A stretch of 25,635 nucleotides of DNA, taken from NCBI GenBank assembly GCA_001247695.2, contig LGRX02029213.1:1-25635 (forward strand). Reading direction: 5' to 3'. Position numbers and translations under genes: made by a program. Below the pieces are notes generated by a model. It saw only the letters and a program-made list of their open reading frames with translations, did no database searches and was not told the origin of the DNA. Within the stretch, counting starts at the first letter, position 1. Each line of letters begins with the position of its first letter. The DNA is from Cymbomonas tetramitiformis (Eukaryota > Chlorophyta > Pyramimonadophyceae > Pyramimonadales > Pyramimonadaceae). Shown one piece after another: positions 17,519 to 25,635 of the stretch.

Positions 17519-17721
17519 CCTGCTACACCAAAGTGCTAACTGCAAAGATTCAAAGACATCCCTTGTCACAAACATTCCCACAGACCATTACTGCTTGGCT
17601 GACCTTACTGCTTGAGATTCTCCTTTCTTTTGCTACTCACAAACAGTTTTCGTTATAGCTGCACGATCGACAGTTTGCAAGAGCTCACTAGAATTAACCA
17701 GCAACATCCAGCTGGTAGGGT

Positions 17722-19323
17722 ATGAGTAATAACTCCAGGCCCCCTCTTTTCTATATGTACAAATCTCTGGTGAGCATTCTAACTGCTTTTCAACTTGCCT
17801 TGACACTGCTCTTTTTACTTTCAGCATCCTCCACTCAAAGCTTTGTCATCTTGTATAGCTTACCCTCATCCCACGGTGCAAACTGCCAAAGCATTTTACC
17901 ACCACTCAGTCATAAAATAGCTTTGGGAACTGAAAAAAGCAGCTTTCTAGAGTTTTTTAACCGAGCACGGCAGTCTGATAACTTGAGACAACAATATGTT
18001 ACCTTAACACAAAAGTATGTTGACTTAACACAAAAGTATGTTAACTTATCACGGCAGTCGGATAACTTATTTCAATGGGTTATGAACTTAGCACAACCGA
18101 ATAATATATTACATGAAAACTTAAGGTGGCAGTCTGATAACTTAACGCGGTGCTCAGACAACTTCAAACAGTCTGAAAATAACTATACTAGGCCCAAAGC
18201 TACTCTACCTCGTTATGCAGATAACTTAAGACGGCTTACACATAACTCAATGAAGTGCCTAGCTGACTTAATAATACAGCCTGTGGACAGCACAATATGG
18301 CTCCTAGTAACCTTATTACGATGTGCAAATAACTCGGTAAGTTTAATATCACTAACACGGTGCTCGGAAAGCAACAAGCGGTTAACTAATAACTTAAATA
18401 AACCCATATACTTTCCGAAGCGGCTTGCTGCTAACCTGAAGCGGGCCGCGGCAAACTTAGTCTGGTGTTTAAACAACTTAGTACTGAATGCAATACACCG
18501 TAATAGAAATGATAAAAATATTTTACGAGAGACCCGGGGGCACGAACACATGATTCTAGGGGGAAAGGCGGCTATAAGCACCAAAATAATAGGAAACCCT
18601 AACCTCTCGAGTCGATACCTAGGGAATATGGGACGGGTAGAGGTGCGTAGGAGTAAAATTGGGCGAAAATATTTCACACAATGCTTAAATATGACAATAA
18701 GGGATAGTAGGGAAAAAATAAAGGAAAACGGACAACCTTGGACCGGAAGCGAATTGCATGAGGCACAATTCGCTAAAAATCGAAATTTTGCAAAAAAGAG
18801 CCTAGAACCAAAAAATTTCAGGGAAGGGACCCGAGGACATATACGAAACCATGTGCGAAAGAGGAATGCCCAAATAAACGATGTGGTATCTGAGGGGAGG
18901 CAACAAGTGGGTGTAACGCGTAACACGGAGAGCACAATAATGCTCAGAAGCCACGGGAATGGGGGAAGCAAGGTGCGCACTGTCAGACTGATACATAGAA
19001 GACTAAACCTTTCAAACAGATACGTAGAAGTCACTAAACAAGTTAGTAACTTAACTAGTTCCTATGCCACCAATAAATGCCGGTTTGGTAGTGTGACAAT
19101 ACAGTCTGTTAGCATAATATACACCACTGATAGCTTAAGAAAACAGTCCTCAAACCGAACTCGGCAGCCTGTTAACTTAAGGCAACAATATGTCAACTTA
19201 ACACACATATGTGTTAACTTAACACGGCAGTCTTACCTCAAAATACGGGCTGCTAACTTAACACAAGATATGTATCTTATAGTAAGCCTAGCACGGTCCG
19301 AAATATATTTTAAATGGAAATAA
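17722..19323 (+). CDS. ORF2, heptapeptide-repeat protein of unknown function
   Basis: This ATG-started frame has 533 codons. Residues 10-50 are hydrophobic (SILTAFQLALTLLFLLSA), like a signal peptide or membrane anchor. Residues about 84-255 are successive 7-residue units with a consensus xxxNLxR (for example QSDNLRQ, QYVTLTQ, KYVDLTQ, KYVNLSR). A second repeat block closes the protein (QPVNLRQ, QYVNLTH, ICVNLTR). Between them is a basic, non-repetitive region of about 210 residues. One Leu per heptad suggests an extended helix or solenoid, and many NxS/T triplets are present. It ends in a 10-nt overlap with ORF3. It could alternatively be a structured or spacer repeat in the element RNA that stays open because its unit is 21 nt. 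A long opposite-strand frame (18213-19034) is regarded as a shadow. Confidence 0.5.
   Translation: MSNNSRPPLFYMYKSLVSILTAFQLALTLLFLLSASSTQSFVILYSLPSSHGANCQSILPPLSHKIALGTEKSSFLEFFNRARQSDNLRQQYVTLTQKYVDLTQKYVNLSRQSDNLFQWVMNLAQPNNILHENLRWQSDNLTRCSDNFKQSENNYTRPKATLPRYADNLRRLTHNSMKCLADLIIQPVDSTIWLLVTLLRCANNSVSLISLTRCSESNKRLTNNLNKPIYFPKRLAANLKRAAANLVWCLNNLVLNAIHRNRNDKNILRETRGHEHMILGGKAAISTKIIGNPNLSSRYLGNMGRVEVRRSKIGRKYFTQCLNMTIRDSREKIKENGQPWTGSELHEAQFAKNRNFAKKSLEPKNFREGTRGHIRNHVRKRNAQINDVVSEGRQQVGVTRNTESTIMLRSHGNGGSKVRTVRLIHRRLNLSNRYVEVTKQVSNLTSSYATNKCRFGSVTIQSVSIIYTTDSLRKQSSNRTRQPVNLRQQYVNLTHICVNLTRQSYLKIRAANLTQDMYLIVSLARSEIYFKWK
17971..18492 (+). repeat. degenerate 21-nt repeat, first block
   Basis: About 24 units of a 21-nt repeat, with a core resembling CAGTCTGATAACTTAACACGG, keep the same reading frame. 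The best-conserved part is AACTTA. Units diverge strongly towards 18492. The unit length is a multiple of three and the variation respects the N-L positions, which suggests that it is or was translated. Confidence 0.75.
19126..19300 (+). repeat. degenerate 21-nt repeat, second block
   Basis: Same unit as at 17971-18492, about eight copies, in the same frame, separated from the first block by about 630 nt of non-repetitive sequence. It ends just before the ORF2/ORF3 overlap. Confidence 0.7.
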
Positions 19324-21962
19324 AAATAGATAAAGACATAAGCGGCAGCATAATTATGACATATTACATAATGAGACACCTCTTGAGATGTGAGGAAAAT
19401 ATTATTAAAACACGAGCGGAACTGCAAACAACCACTTACGGGCCCACTATCATGTTTTTTCATTTAATGGCGGGACTCAGCAAAATGAAGTTGAACCCTA
19501 AACAATATTTCCCGGGACCTAGAGTCATAATACACCTAGCCCACAAGAGACCTAAAGCCTGCAAAAGGATAAGCAAGAGCGCCTTGAAATACATGATTCA
19601 AAACCCCAAAATGGCATGGCTTTGGGAGAGGACACGGACCCAAAATACTAAGAAATCAAAAATGAAATCACCTCTAAGAATAATGAAACATAAAACCCAC
19701 CACAAGAAGGATAACGATACCAAACAACATAATATGCCTGAACCTGAGCAGATGTTAAGCGGTGGAGCAAGCACCGAAGATAATGCAGTAGATGAAACTA
19801 AAATGGCCACGGAATCACTTTTTTCAGAAAAGGGGTGGTTAAATGCAACTCATGTTGGTGATGCAATGAAAATACGGGACCCGAGTACCATAGCCCCTAT
19901 GGACCTTACAGACATGATGCTAAAGATGACAGGGAAGGACCAAAAACTCACACAACTTATTAATAGCAGACTCAAGAAATATGGCCACACACAAATAGGC
20001 GTGTGTGACAATATACATTGGCGTCTTATAATGATCCGCTTATCATCATCCGGGAAAATAGAAGCTTACATATATGACCCCTTTGGAGATAAAGCCGAAA
20101 GAGAAACCATTAATAGGATTGAGGTAGCACTCAAAACCTGGCTGAAAATTTTCATAACCATTACAGAAGATAAGGAATCCACAATTACCATTAGCAAGGA
20201 TACATTTCAAACAGATACATATAACTGTGGCACATGGGTAGCAAAAACCGCCTTCAAATGGGCACAATGGAACAGAGGTTCGCACCAGACCTCATTTTTC
20301 GAGTACCTAAAATCTGATTTATGTAGTGGGGAGTATGGCGACAAAACAATGCAAAAGGAAATACATAAATACCGATTAGAAATGAGGAAAGAAATAGGAC
20401 TGCTGGCAAAGAATACCCGCAACACACGGGAGCTCAAACACTTGGAGCACGCTGGAAACGACGCCGCAATCAGTGGCCCAAATATGACCTCACCTTCCCA
20501 CCATATCCTCACACGTAGAGGTGCCACACCTAAAAAGCAGATAGAAACTCTGATAGAAACTTTTAGACTGAAATGGAAGACACACACCACTAATGAAACA
20601 ATTGTTTCAGAAGCCATCGAATCGCATAGGAAATATCACCACACCTCGAGCACGGATAACACCAACATTCAAATTCACCTTCTTGTGACTAATGACATAT
20701 GGTCAACTGCAGTCCACATCATTCCAGAAAGAAAGATTATTCACTGTGAGTTTGATATCTCTAGCAATAAATACCAGAAAGACATTTTCACACTTCTCCC
20801 TCAAGACCTAAGTGTGCACCGCATAACCTTGAAACTGGGAGTACATCCGAATAACATGGGGGTTTTCAAGTTTACACTAGCCCACAAAGCCTTTCACATC
20901 TTGCACAACACCAAATTCTTCTCAGCAGCACAATTAAACAGAGACCTACTATACGAACTTGAAAACCTAAATATTAGAATCCTACCACAAACGGGCAGAG
21001 AAGTTAGGATAATCAAACGCGAAAATAACAAAGCCATTTCGACCATACGACAATCACTGAGAACTCACCTTCCGAAAATTGATGCACATCCAACAAAGCC
21101 AAATTCTGAAAACAAAGACTGTAAATCCACCCACACTGCTTATAATCACCTCAGCTCAGGCAAAGGAAAGCCTTCTTGTGAACCCCACACATATGGATAC
21201 CGCAGGAAACACTCTCATAAACAAAAGAGAATAATCCTTAAAACCAAATGCACAAACAAAATCTTTGATATTGAGAACATTTATGACGCAGATGGCAGAT
21301 GCATACTACAAAAAGCAAAACACAAAAGCGCCATGAAACAGTCAGAAGAATTAGACCGACTCACAAAACTACAACTAGCACAACACTCTAACAATTTGAT
21401 TATAATGGGTATGAATATGAGAGGCCTCCGACACCACAAAGAAGATAAAGACAGTTTAATCAAATTAGAAATAATCTGCAATCTTTTAATCGACGGACGG
21501 GCTGATATAATATGTATATCAGAAACCAAGGTAAATACTGAAAACCTTGCATTAATTAAAACCCTAATGACACAAAATGGAATCCAATTTCGCACGTCTC
21601 ATGTAAATGAAAGAGCTTCCAGTGGTTCCATGATCCTATGGAATCCGAAAAGTTTACCACTATCCACCTCGGTCACCACAATCGATGGAGATGCAAAGAG
21701 AGCAGTAATGACCAAATTTTCAGGAAATAACGGCTTTGAGCTCTACATAGCCAGCGGTTATATGAATGATGCTACACTAGTAGAGGAACAAGTGGAATTA
21801 TATGACACACTCACTGACTGGGCAGGGAAGGCAGGAAATAACCCAAAGAAGGCCTACGTAGAGATAGGTGACAAAAACTGTACCATTACCCCAAATCAGC
21901 GGGTGTCAGGTGGAAGTTACATGTCATATCAAGAGCATGTCGAAAAGAATAAGCATCTTTAA
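19314..21962 (+). CDS. ORF3 polyprotein N-terminal part, Ulp1/C48-type protease plus EEP endonuclease, frameshifted
   Basis: It begins at the ATG inside ATGGAAATAA, overlapping the ORF2 stop, directly after an in-frame TAA. Residues 1-150 are basic. Residues about 180-360 form a C48-like cysteine protease: GWLNATHVGDAM, NIHWRL (His 235), IYDPFG (Asp 255), and FQTDTYNCG with Gln 299 and Cys 305, the His-Asp-Gln-Cys arrangement of Ulp1/SENP enzymes. Its likely job is polyprotein cleavage or removal of a ubiquitin-like modifier; that is inference. From residue 460 the sequence matches the minus-strand copy through the endonuclease (ICISETK, GDKN). It then stops at 21960 because one base is missing relative to the other copy, so the ISDH end of the endonuclease is lost from this frame. 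Confidence 0.85.
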   Translation: MEIKIDKDISGSIIMTYYIMRHLLRCEENIIKTRAELQTTTYGPTIMFFHLMAGLSKMKLNPKQYFPGPRVIIHLAHKRPKACKRISKSALKYMIQNPKMAWLWERTRTQNTKKSKMKSPLRIMKHKTHHKKDNDTKQHNMPEPEQMLSGGASTEDNAVDETKMATESLFSEKGWLNATHVGDAMKIRDPSTIAPMDLTDMMLKMTGKDQKLTQLINSRLKKYGHTQIGVCDNIHWRLIMIRLSSSGKIEAYIYDPFGDKAERETINRIEVALKTWLKIFITITEDKESTITISKDTFQTDTYNCGTWVAKTAFKWAQWNRGSHQTSFFEYLKSDLCSGEYGDKTMQKEIHKYRLEMRKEIGLLAKNTRNTRELKHLEHAGNDAAISGPNMTSPSHHILTRRGATPKKQIETLIETFRLKWKTHTTNETIVSEAIESHRKYHHTSSTDNTNIQIHLLVTNDIWSTAVHIIPERKIIHCEFDISSNKYQKDIFTLLPQDLSVHRITLKLGVHPNNMGVFKFTLAHKAFHILHNTKFFSAAQLNRDLLYELENLNIRILPQTGREVRIIKRENNKAISTIRQSLRTHLPKIDAHPTKPNSENKDCKSTHTAYNHLSSGKGKPSCEPHTYGYRRKHSHKQKRIILKTKCTNKIFDIENIYDADGRCILQKAKHKSAMKQSEELDRLTKLQLAQHSNNLIIMGMNMRGLRHHKEDKDSLIKLEIICNLLIDGRADIICISETKVNTENLALIKTLMTQNGIQFRTSHVNERASSGSMILWNPKSLPLSTSVTTIDGDAKRAVMTKFSGNNGFELYIASGYMNDATLVEEQVELYDTLTDWAGKAGNNPKKAYVEIGDKNCTITPNQRVSGGSYMSYQEHVEKNKHL

Positions 21963-22003
21963 CTTATTTCAACAATGACAGATGTTCTCTTAATGAACTG
22001 ATA

Positions 22004-22273
22004 ATGGACCGTAATCCAAACACGGAAATTTTCACACATGTCATATCCAAAAACTCAAAAGCAAAACTCACCCATATCATGGCCAACACAACTATGGCAG
22101 AAATGACAGTTAAAACAGGATGGACGGAGGAAAACCCTTATATCATCTCCGACCACGGGATAGTATGGGCTGAATTTAAGCTCCCTCAAAACGACACCAA
22201 ACCGGAGATTTCTACCGATACAACTTTGCCAACACCTAGATTTAATGGTGCCAAGCAAGGAAACCACACATGA
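22004..22273 (+). pseudogene. endonuclease C-terminal fragment after the first frameshift
   Basis: This fragment carries MDRNPNTEIFTH through IISDHGIVWAEF, the closing catalytic part of the EEP domain, collinear with residues 440-520 of the minus-strand frame. It is displaced by the one-base loss near 21960 and ends at a premature stop after a 4-base duplication (CAAG, 22256-22259). It is not an independent gene. Confidence 0.8.
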
Positions 22274-25200
22274 TGAGTACCCAGGGTACCCAATTAGAAT
22301 GACAAACAAAAATAAGGATACAAAAAGGAAAATAAACAGGAAAGATATGGTAGGACTTCTCGAAGCAAACGGATATAGCACAAATGAACTTGTGCACGCG
22401 TGCATCAATAAAAACAAAGCTAGAGCCACTATCAGCACCATCAAGGGTGACACCACTGATCTCGATCTTAAACGGGATAATACTGACGGCAGCCCCATAA
22501 CAGTGAGCAAGCTCATAGCTAAAAATAAAGAGACAGACAACATAGAACAATGTCTAAAATGGCACAACAAACCCAAGGAATGGTGGATTCACCTTAACAG
22601 CCCATGGCATGCAGCTCACTTACTCTCTAGAGGAAAGGGGATGCCGGAAGGTGGTCTAAACTTAGGCCATAACGACAAAGATAACATCTGGCATATAGGT
22701 TCGCCTCACCTTCTAAATAAGAAAGATGTAAATGCCTATCTCAAACGACACCTTTCATTCAGCTCACTGGAAGTTAAGAAAATCACGAAATCCAACACAG
22801 ATGAGCACATGACCAGCTGGAATATTCTTCTACAACCCCATATGCCTGCTAAATTCTGGAACCTGTACGGATCTGAGATGCATTCGGAAAAAATAGACTG
22901 CACCGCCCATTTATTCCAATACGCTACAGGCTGGGTGTCTTACACTGAAAGACTACATAGCACACTCGAAATGGAAAATGGATCGGAAGCAACTAGAAAC
23001 GGCGGCACTGGCCTCAAGGAAATGCACCCTGACGCGACATGGGATACCCTGCACAAATTGGCACATCAGGCGGCAAGTGACGCCTTTGGCACCAAGAATC
23101 TGAACAAAAGTGGGAGGTCCGAAAAACCATCAGCAGTATCTAACTATATATACAAATGGCTAAACACAGTACGCCGCACCATCAAATATTTGGATACAAG
23201 AACTCATGTTAGCAACATTCCAAAGCAAGCCAAAAAGGCTGCCCGCACGCTACCGTTTGCCTCGCTCCAACCCAAACACAATGAAGCAGCAGCCACATGG
23301 GGATTACGATTGCATGAAAATTATGTAATAATCAGAAATGCTTTTCAGAAAAGCAGAGACACAGACATTGAACGACGCAAACTCCGAGAAAAAGAAGCCC
23401 TGCAGCATCTTTTCTCAACTAACCTTTCGAGGTTTCTAGACACAGTCATGGGAAAGATGAAACCTACTGAAAAAGGTGCAGCCGCAACCCCAGGTAGTGA
23501 TGGAAAGATACCTGAGACAAAAACAGAAAGACTAAACACAACACTAGATGAATACAAAAACAAAAAATTATTTTCTACTAACCCGACTGAGCCGGATGAA
23601 CTCCCTGAGTGGCTTACTGACATTCTCAAGGACAGCCCTAAAATTCCCGATACGGCTGCCGTGAGATTATTGACAGAAATCACGCACAAAGAACTCCAAC
23701 AAGCATACTCGGACTGTGGTATCTCTACAGCACCAGGACCCTCAGGGATGAGATACTCGCAGTGGATCAAGGGCCCAGAGAATTTTCAAGAGGTTACTGT
23801 CTCACTTTTTAACCACATTCTTATAACTGGGAAATTCCCAAAGAGTGCAAAATCTGGAGTCATCCTTCCAATCCCTAAAAATCCCTCTGCACCATGTACA
23901 ATAGATAATTCTAGACCCCTCACAATGTTGGAAACGGGTCTTAAACTATTTAATACAATAATTGCTAACCGTCTCAAAACAATACTTAACACCCACCCCA
24001 TTCTCTTTCCCATTCAAGATGCCTTTCTTCCGAATAAAAACATAGATGACTCACTCCAAATTCTGAATGAAGTAATTTCGGATGCCAATAGATACGACAA
24101 AGACCTCCACGTAGTTTACCTGGACCTAAAACAAGCATTTGACAGAGCTGAATTCTGGATGAGCAATTTAGCGCTCAGAAAGTTGGGACTCCCATCACAA
24201 ATAATCAACATCATCTCAGACATTACCAATGATGCCTCTAGAATGGTACTCACTGAAGAAGGCCTCACGGATGAATGGTCCCTAGAATGTGGAGTTCCTC
24301 AGGGAGAAGTTTTGAGCCCACTAAGGTTTGTAGCCATTATGGACATTCTGGCAATTTGGTTAGCAAAAAGAGCAAACGGTGTAAACCCGACAGGAACCAC
24401 ATATGGATATGAACTGAACTCGGAACGCCATAGACCAGACAAACCAGGAAACAATGTTATTCCTCCCTCCCAAAACCTATTAGAAAAGGACACCACTTTA
24501 AATATCTTTGCACGGTTCTTTTGTGATGACATCATTCTCGTGGGGAAAACTAAAGACGAAGTTCAAGACATGCTAGGTATAGTTAATGAATTTATGAGCT
24601 TTATTGGTATTCCCATCAATGTTAAGAAATCCAAATACTCTTACAGAAAGCGCATCAAACCTCAGGGCAAAACAGTAACGCGATATGACCTGTCCGATGA
24701 TTTACTCATCTCAGGGGGTCATCTGGAGCCCAATACAAATGACTCAAGTCCTTCCATTGATTCGAAATGGATACCCCCTGAGTCACCAGAATTCCTCGAT
24801 TTCTCCAATAGCAAAGAGGTAAACAGATATCTCGGAGTATGGTTTGCACTAAATGGGGAATGGGACAAACAGGCGGAAATCCTTATCGACAGACTTAAAT
24901 CTACCTTAATATCCATCCAACTGCAACACATGACTCTACACCAGCTAAGATATGTTATAAATGCGGTTGTAGTTCCGAGGATGGCATACCCCCTTAAAGT
25001 TACCTCAGCAATTGCCAACTCCTCAAAGAATGTCGCAATTGAATTAGACAAAATGATAGCTTCGTTTATAATTAAATATTTGGGCTGCCCAGTTGACACC
25101 AATCACCAAATAATCTGGACAGCAGTCTGCCAAGGCGGGTACGGTATTGATAGTGTCTTTGATGTTGTAACCGCGTCGTGTATTACTGAAACTATGAACA

Positions 25201-25635
25201 CCCTGTGTTCTGCGGATGAACACGAATATTGGCAACACAACCACACGGACCGTATCACTGATCCCCACCTCATCTCACTATACCGTAGAAACAGCAATCT
25301 ATGGCTTAAAATAATAATTCAAAACATGAACAACGAAATGGGTAAAAATGCCATCTCGGGTTTCCCCTTATCACACTATGCAACCTACAGTCACACTAAA
25401 GACAAACGCTTTAACTGGTTTAGGCGTACAGGTCACATTATGGCAAAACTTGGATACGCTATCGACTCTAAAAATTACCCTGAAAATGAAGCGGGTGAAA
25501 CCACATTAATCACCACCCTTCCCAGACAACTCTACATGTCGAGGAATGTTACCTCCGCAATACAAAAATACAACCTCAAGCACACAGGCTCCTTTCTAAC
25601 TCCCTGCGGTGGAATGTTAAAAAACTGGCAAGAAA
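22245..25635 (+). CDS. LINE polyprotein, post-endonuclease linker and reverse transcriptase, running off the window
   Basis: After the CAAG duplication the original frame is restored (codon starts at multiples of three). It stays open from the ATG at 22245 to the window end, 1,130 codons, with no stop. It contains the region corresponding to minus-copy residues about 525-850 and passes without a break through the point where the minus copy is frameshifted (23243-23250). The RT follows: NSRPLTML, DLKQAFD (24121-24143), GVPQGEVLSPL and FCDD (24522-24533). Relative to the other copy, 10 codons are missing near 24770. The RNase H and methyltransferase parts would lie beyond the window. Confidence 0.85.
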   Translation, partial: MVPSKETTHDEYPGYPIRMTNKNKDTKRKINRKDMVGLLEANGYSTNELVHACINKNKARATISTIKGDTTDLDLKRDNTDGSPITVSKLIAKNKETDNIEQCLKWHNKPKEWWIHLNSPWHAAHLLSRGKGMPEGGLNLGHNDKDNIWHIGSPHLLNKKDVNAYLKRHLSFSSLEVKKITKSNTDEHMTSWNILLQPHMPAKFWNLYGSEMHSEKIDCTAHLFQYATGWVSYTERLHSTLEMENGSEATRNGGTGLKEMHPDATWDTLHKLAHQAASDAFGTKNLNKSGRSEKPSAVSNYIYKWLNTVRRTIKYLDTRTHVSNIPKQAKKAARTLPFASLQPKHNEAAATWGLRLHENYVIIRNAFQKSRDTDIERRKLREKEALQHLFSTNLSRFLDTVMGKMKPTEKGAAATPGSDGKIPETKTERLNTTLDEYKNKKLFSTNPTEPDELPEWLTDILKDSPKIPDTAAVRLLTEITHKELQQAYSDCGISTAPGPSGMRYSQWIKGPENFQEVTVSLFNHILITGKFPKSAKSGVILPIPKNPSAPCTIDNSRPLTMLETGLKLFNTIIANRLKTILNTHPILFPIQDAFLPNKNIDDSLQILNEVISDANRYDKDLHVVYLDLKQAFDRAEFWMSNLALRKLGLPSQIINIISDITNDASRMVLTEEGLTDEWSLECGVPQGEVLSPLRFVAIMDILAIWLAKRANGVNPTGTTYGYELNSERHRPDKPGNNVIPPSQNLLEKDTTLNIFARFFCDDIILVGKTKDEVQDMLGIVNEFMSFIGIPINVKKSKYSYRKRIKPQGKTVTRYDLSDDLLISGGHLEPNTNDSSPSIDSKWIPPESPEFLDFSNSKEVNRYLGVWFALNGEWDKQAEILIDRLKSTLISIQLQHMTLHQLRYVINAVVVPRMAYPLKVTSAIANSSKNVAIELDKMIASFIIKYLGCPVDTNHQIIWTAVCQGGYGIDSVFDVVTASCITETMNTLCSADEHEYWQHNHTDRITDPHLISLYRRNSNLWLKIIIQNMNNEMGKNAISGFPLSHYATYSHTKDKRFNWFRRTGHIMAKLGYAIDSKNYPENEAGETTLITTLPRQLYMSRNVTSAIQKYNLKHTGSFLTPCGGMLKNWQE

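Larger units (their letters stand above)
16021..25635 (+). mobile_element. second LINE copy, 5' part present, 3' end beyond the window
   Basis: From about 20682 onward this strand matches the minus-strand element base for base apart from substitutions and small indels. Upstream of that it adds a Ulp1-type protease, a repeat-built ORF2 and a gag-like ORF1. ORF2 and ORF3 overlap by 10 nt, so they share one transcript. ORF1 lies 203 nt upstream of ORF2. The true 5' end is not certain; 16021 is only the point after the target-site duplication of the neighbouring insertion. The copy is broken by a one-base deletion near 21960, a 4-base duplication at 22256-22259 and an in-frame 30-nt deletion near 24770. 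Confidence 0.8.

Noticed and set aside
17154..17615. Plus-strand frame of 153 codons overlapping the end of ORF1
   Set aside because: It overlaps the zinc-knuckle frame in another register, and the ORF1 frame has the recognisable CX2C...HX4C and GKGK features.
18213..19034. Opposite-strand frame of 273 codons inside ORF2
   Set aside because: It is hydrophobic because the complement of the A-rich ORF2 codons is T-rich. It shows no repeat logic of its own and no motif.
22055..22576. Minus-strand frame of 173 codons in the plus-strand LINE
   Set aside because: It is antisense to the endonuclease/linker coding sequence. The same shadow appears opposite the other copy (14123-14413), as expected from shared sequence.
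7565..25635. Twin-priming inversion of a single LINE insertion
   Set aside because: The two halves carry overlapping content (endonuclease and RT in both) with scattered differences, so they are two separate copies.
1..25635. CRISPR array
   Set aside because: The 21-nt, 17-bp and 89/91-bp repeats are contiguous or degenerate, without regular unique spacers, and the DNA is eukaryotic.

Overview
The window is eukaryotic, most likely from a unicellular or otherwise compact-genome eukaryote. Nothing in it fixes the species; an alveolate or another protist is a guess. It has GT-AG introns, a standard stop-codon set, and two copies of a very large non-LTR (LINE-type) retrotransposon that fill the right-hand 18 kb.

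Left part (1-7556) is host-like DNA. On the minus strand I can assemble a candidate multi-exon gene for a multi-pass membrane protein (exons near 3981-3621, 3222-3086, 1807-1412, 1060-884 and 474-191, with matching splice phases). Upstream of it lie short tandem repeats, a duplicated 91-bp unit with a third partial copy 2.6 kb away, a roughly 1 kb array of hairpins (5630-6610) built from repeated modules, and a cluster of GGTAC/GTACC motifs (7047-7275).

Middle part (7565-16012, minus strand) is a 5'-truncated LINE copy flanked by an 8-bp direct repeat, AGTCATAT. It carries an EEP/APE-type endonuclease, a reverse transcriptase, an RNase H with its full acidic set, a CCHC zinc motif and, unexpectedly, a C-terminal NPPF-type adenine-methyltransferase-like domain. 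A C-rich 3' UTR and a short (TTA)n tail follow.

Right part (about 16021 to beyond 25635, plus strand) is a second copy, head-to-head with the first and with its 5' part present. It has a gag-like ORF1 with a zinc knuckle and a GKGKGK tract (interrupted by one in-frame TGA), an ORF2 built from 21-nt/7-residue repeats behind a hydrophobic N-terminus, and an ORF3 that begins with a Ulp1/C48-type protease and continues into the endonuclease. The reverse transcriptase runs off the window end. Two small indels break this copy in the endonuclease region.

The lesions in the two copies are complementary. At the endonuclease/RT boundary the plus copy reads straight through, while the minus copy lacks one base and so looks like two ORFs. 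The simplest reading is that the parent element is about 13 kb long and encodes two upstream proteins plus one giant polyprotein of about 3,100 residues ordered Ulp1 protease - EEP endonuclease - RT - RNase H - zinc motif - adenine methyltransferase. A LINE with that combination is the most unusual thing in the window.
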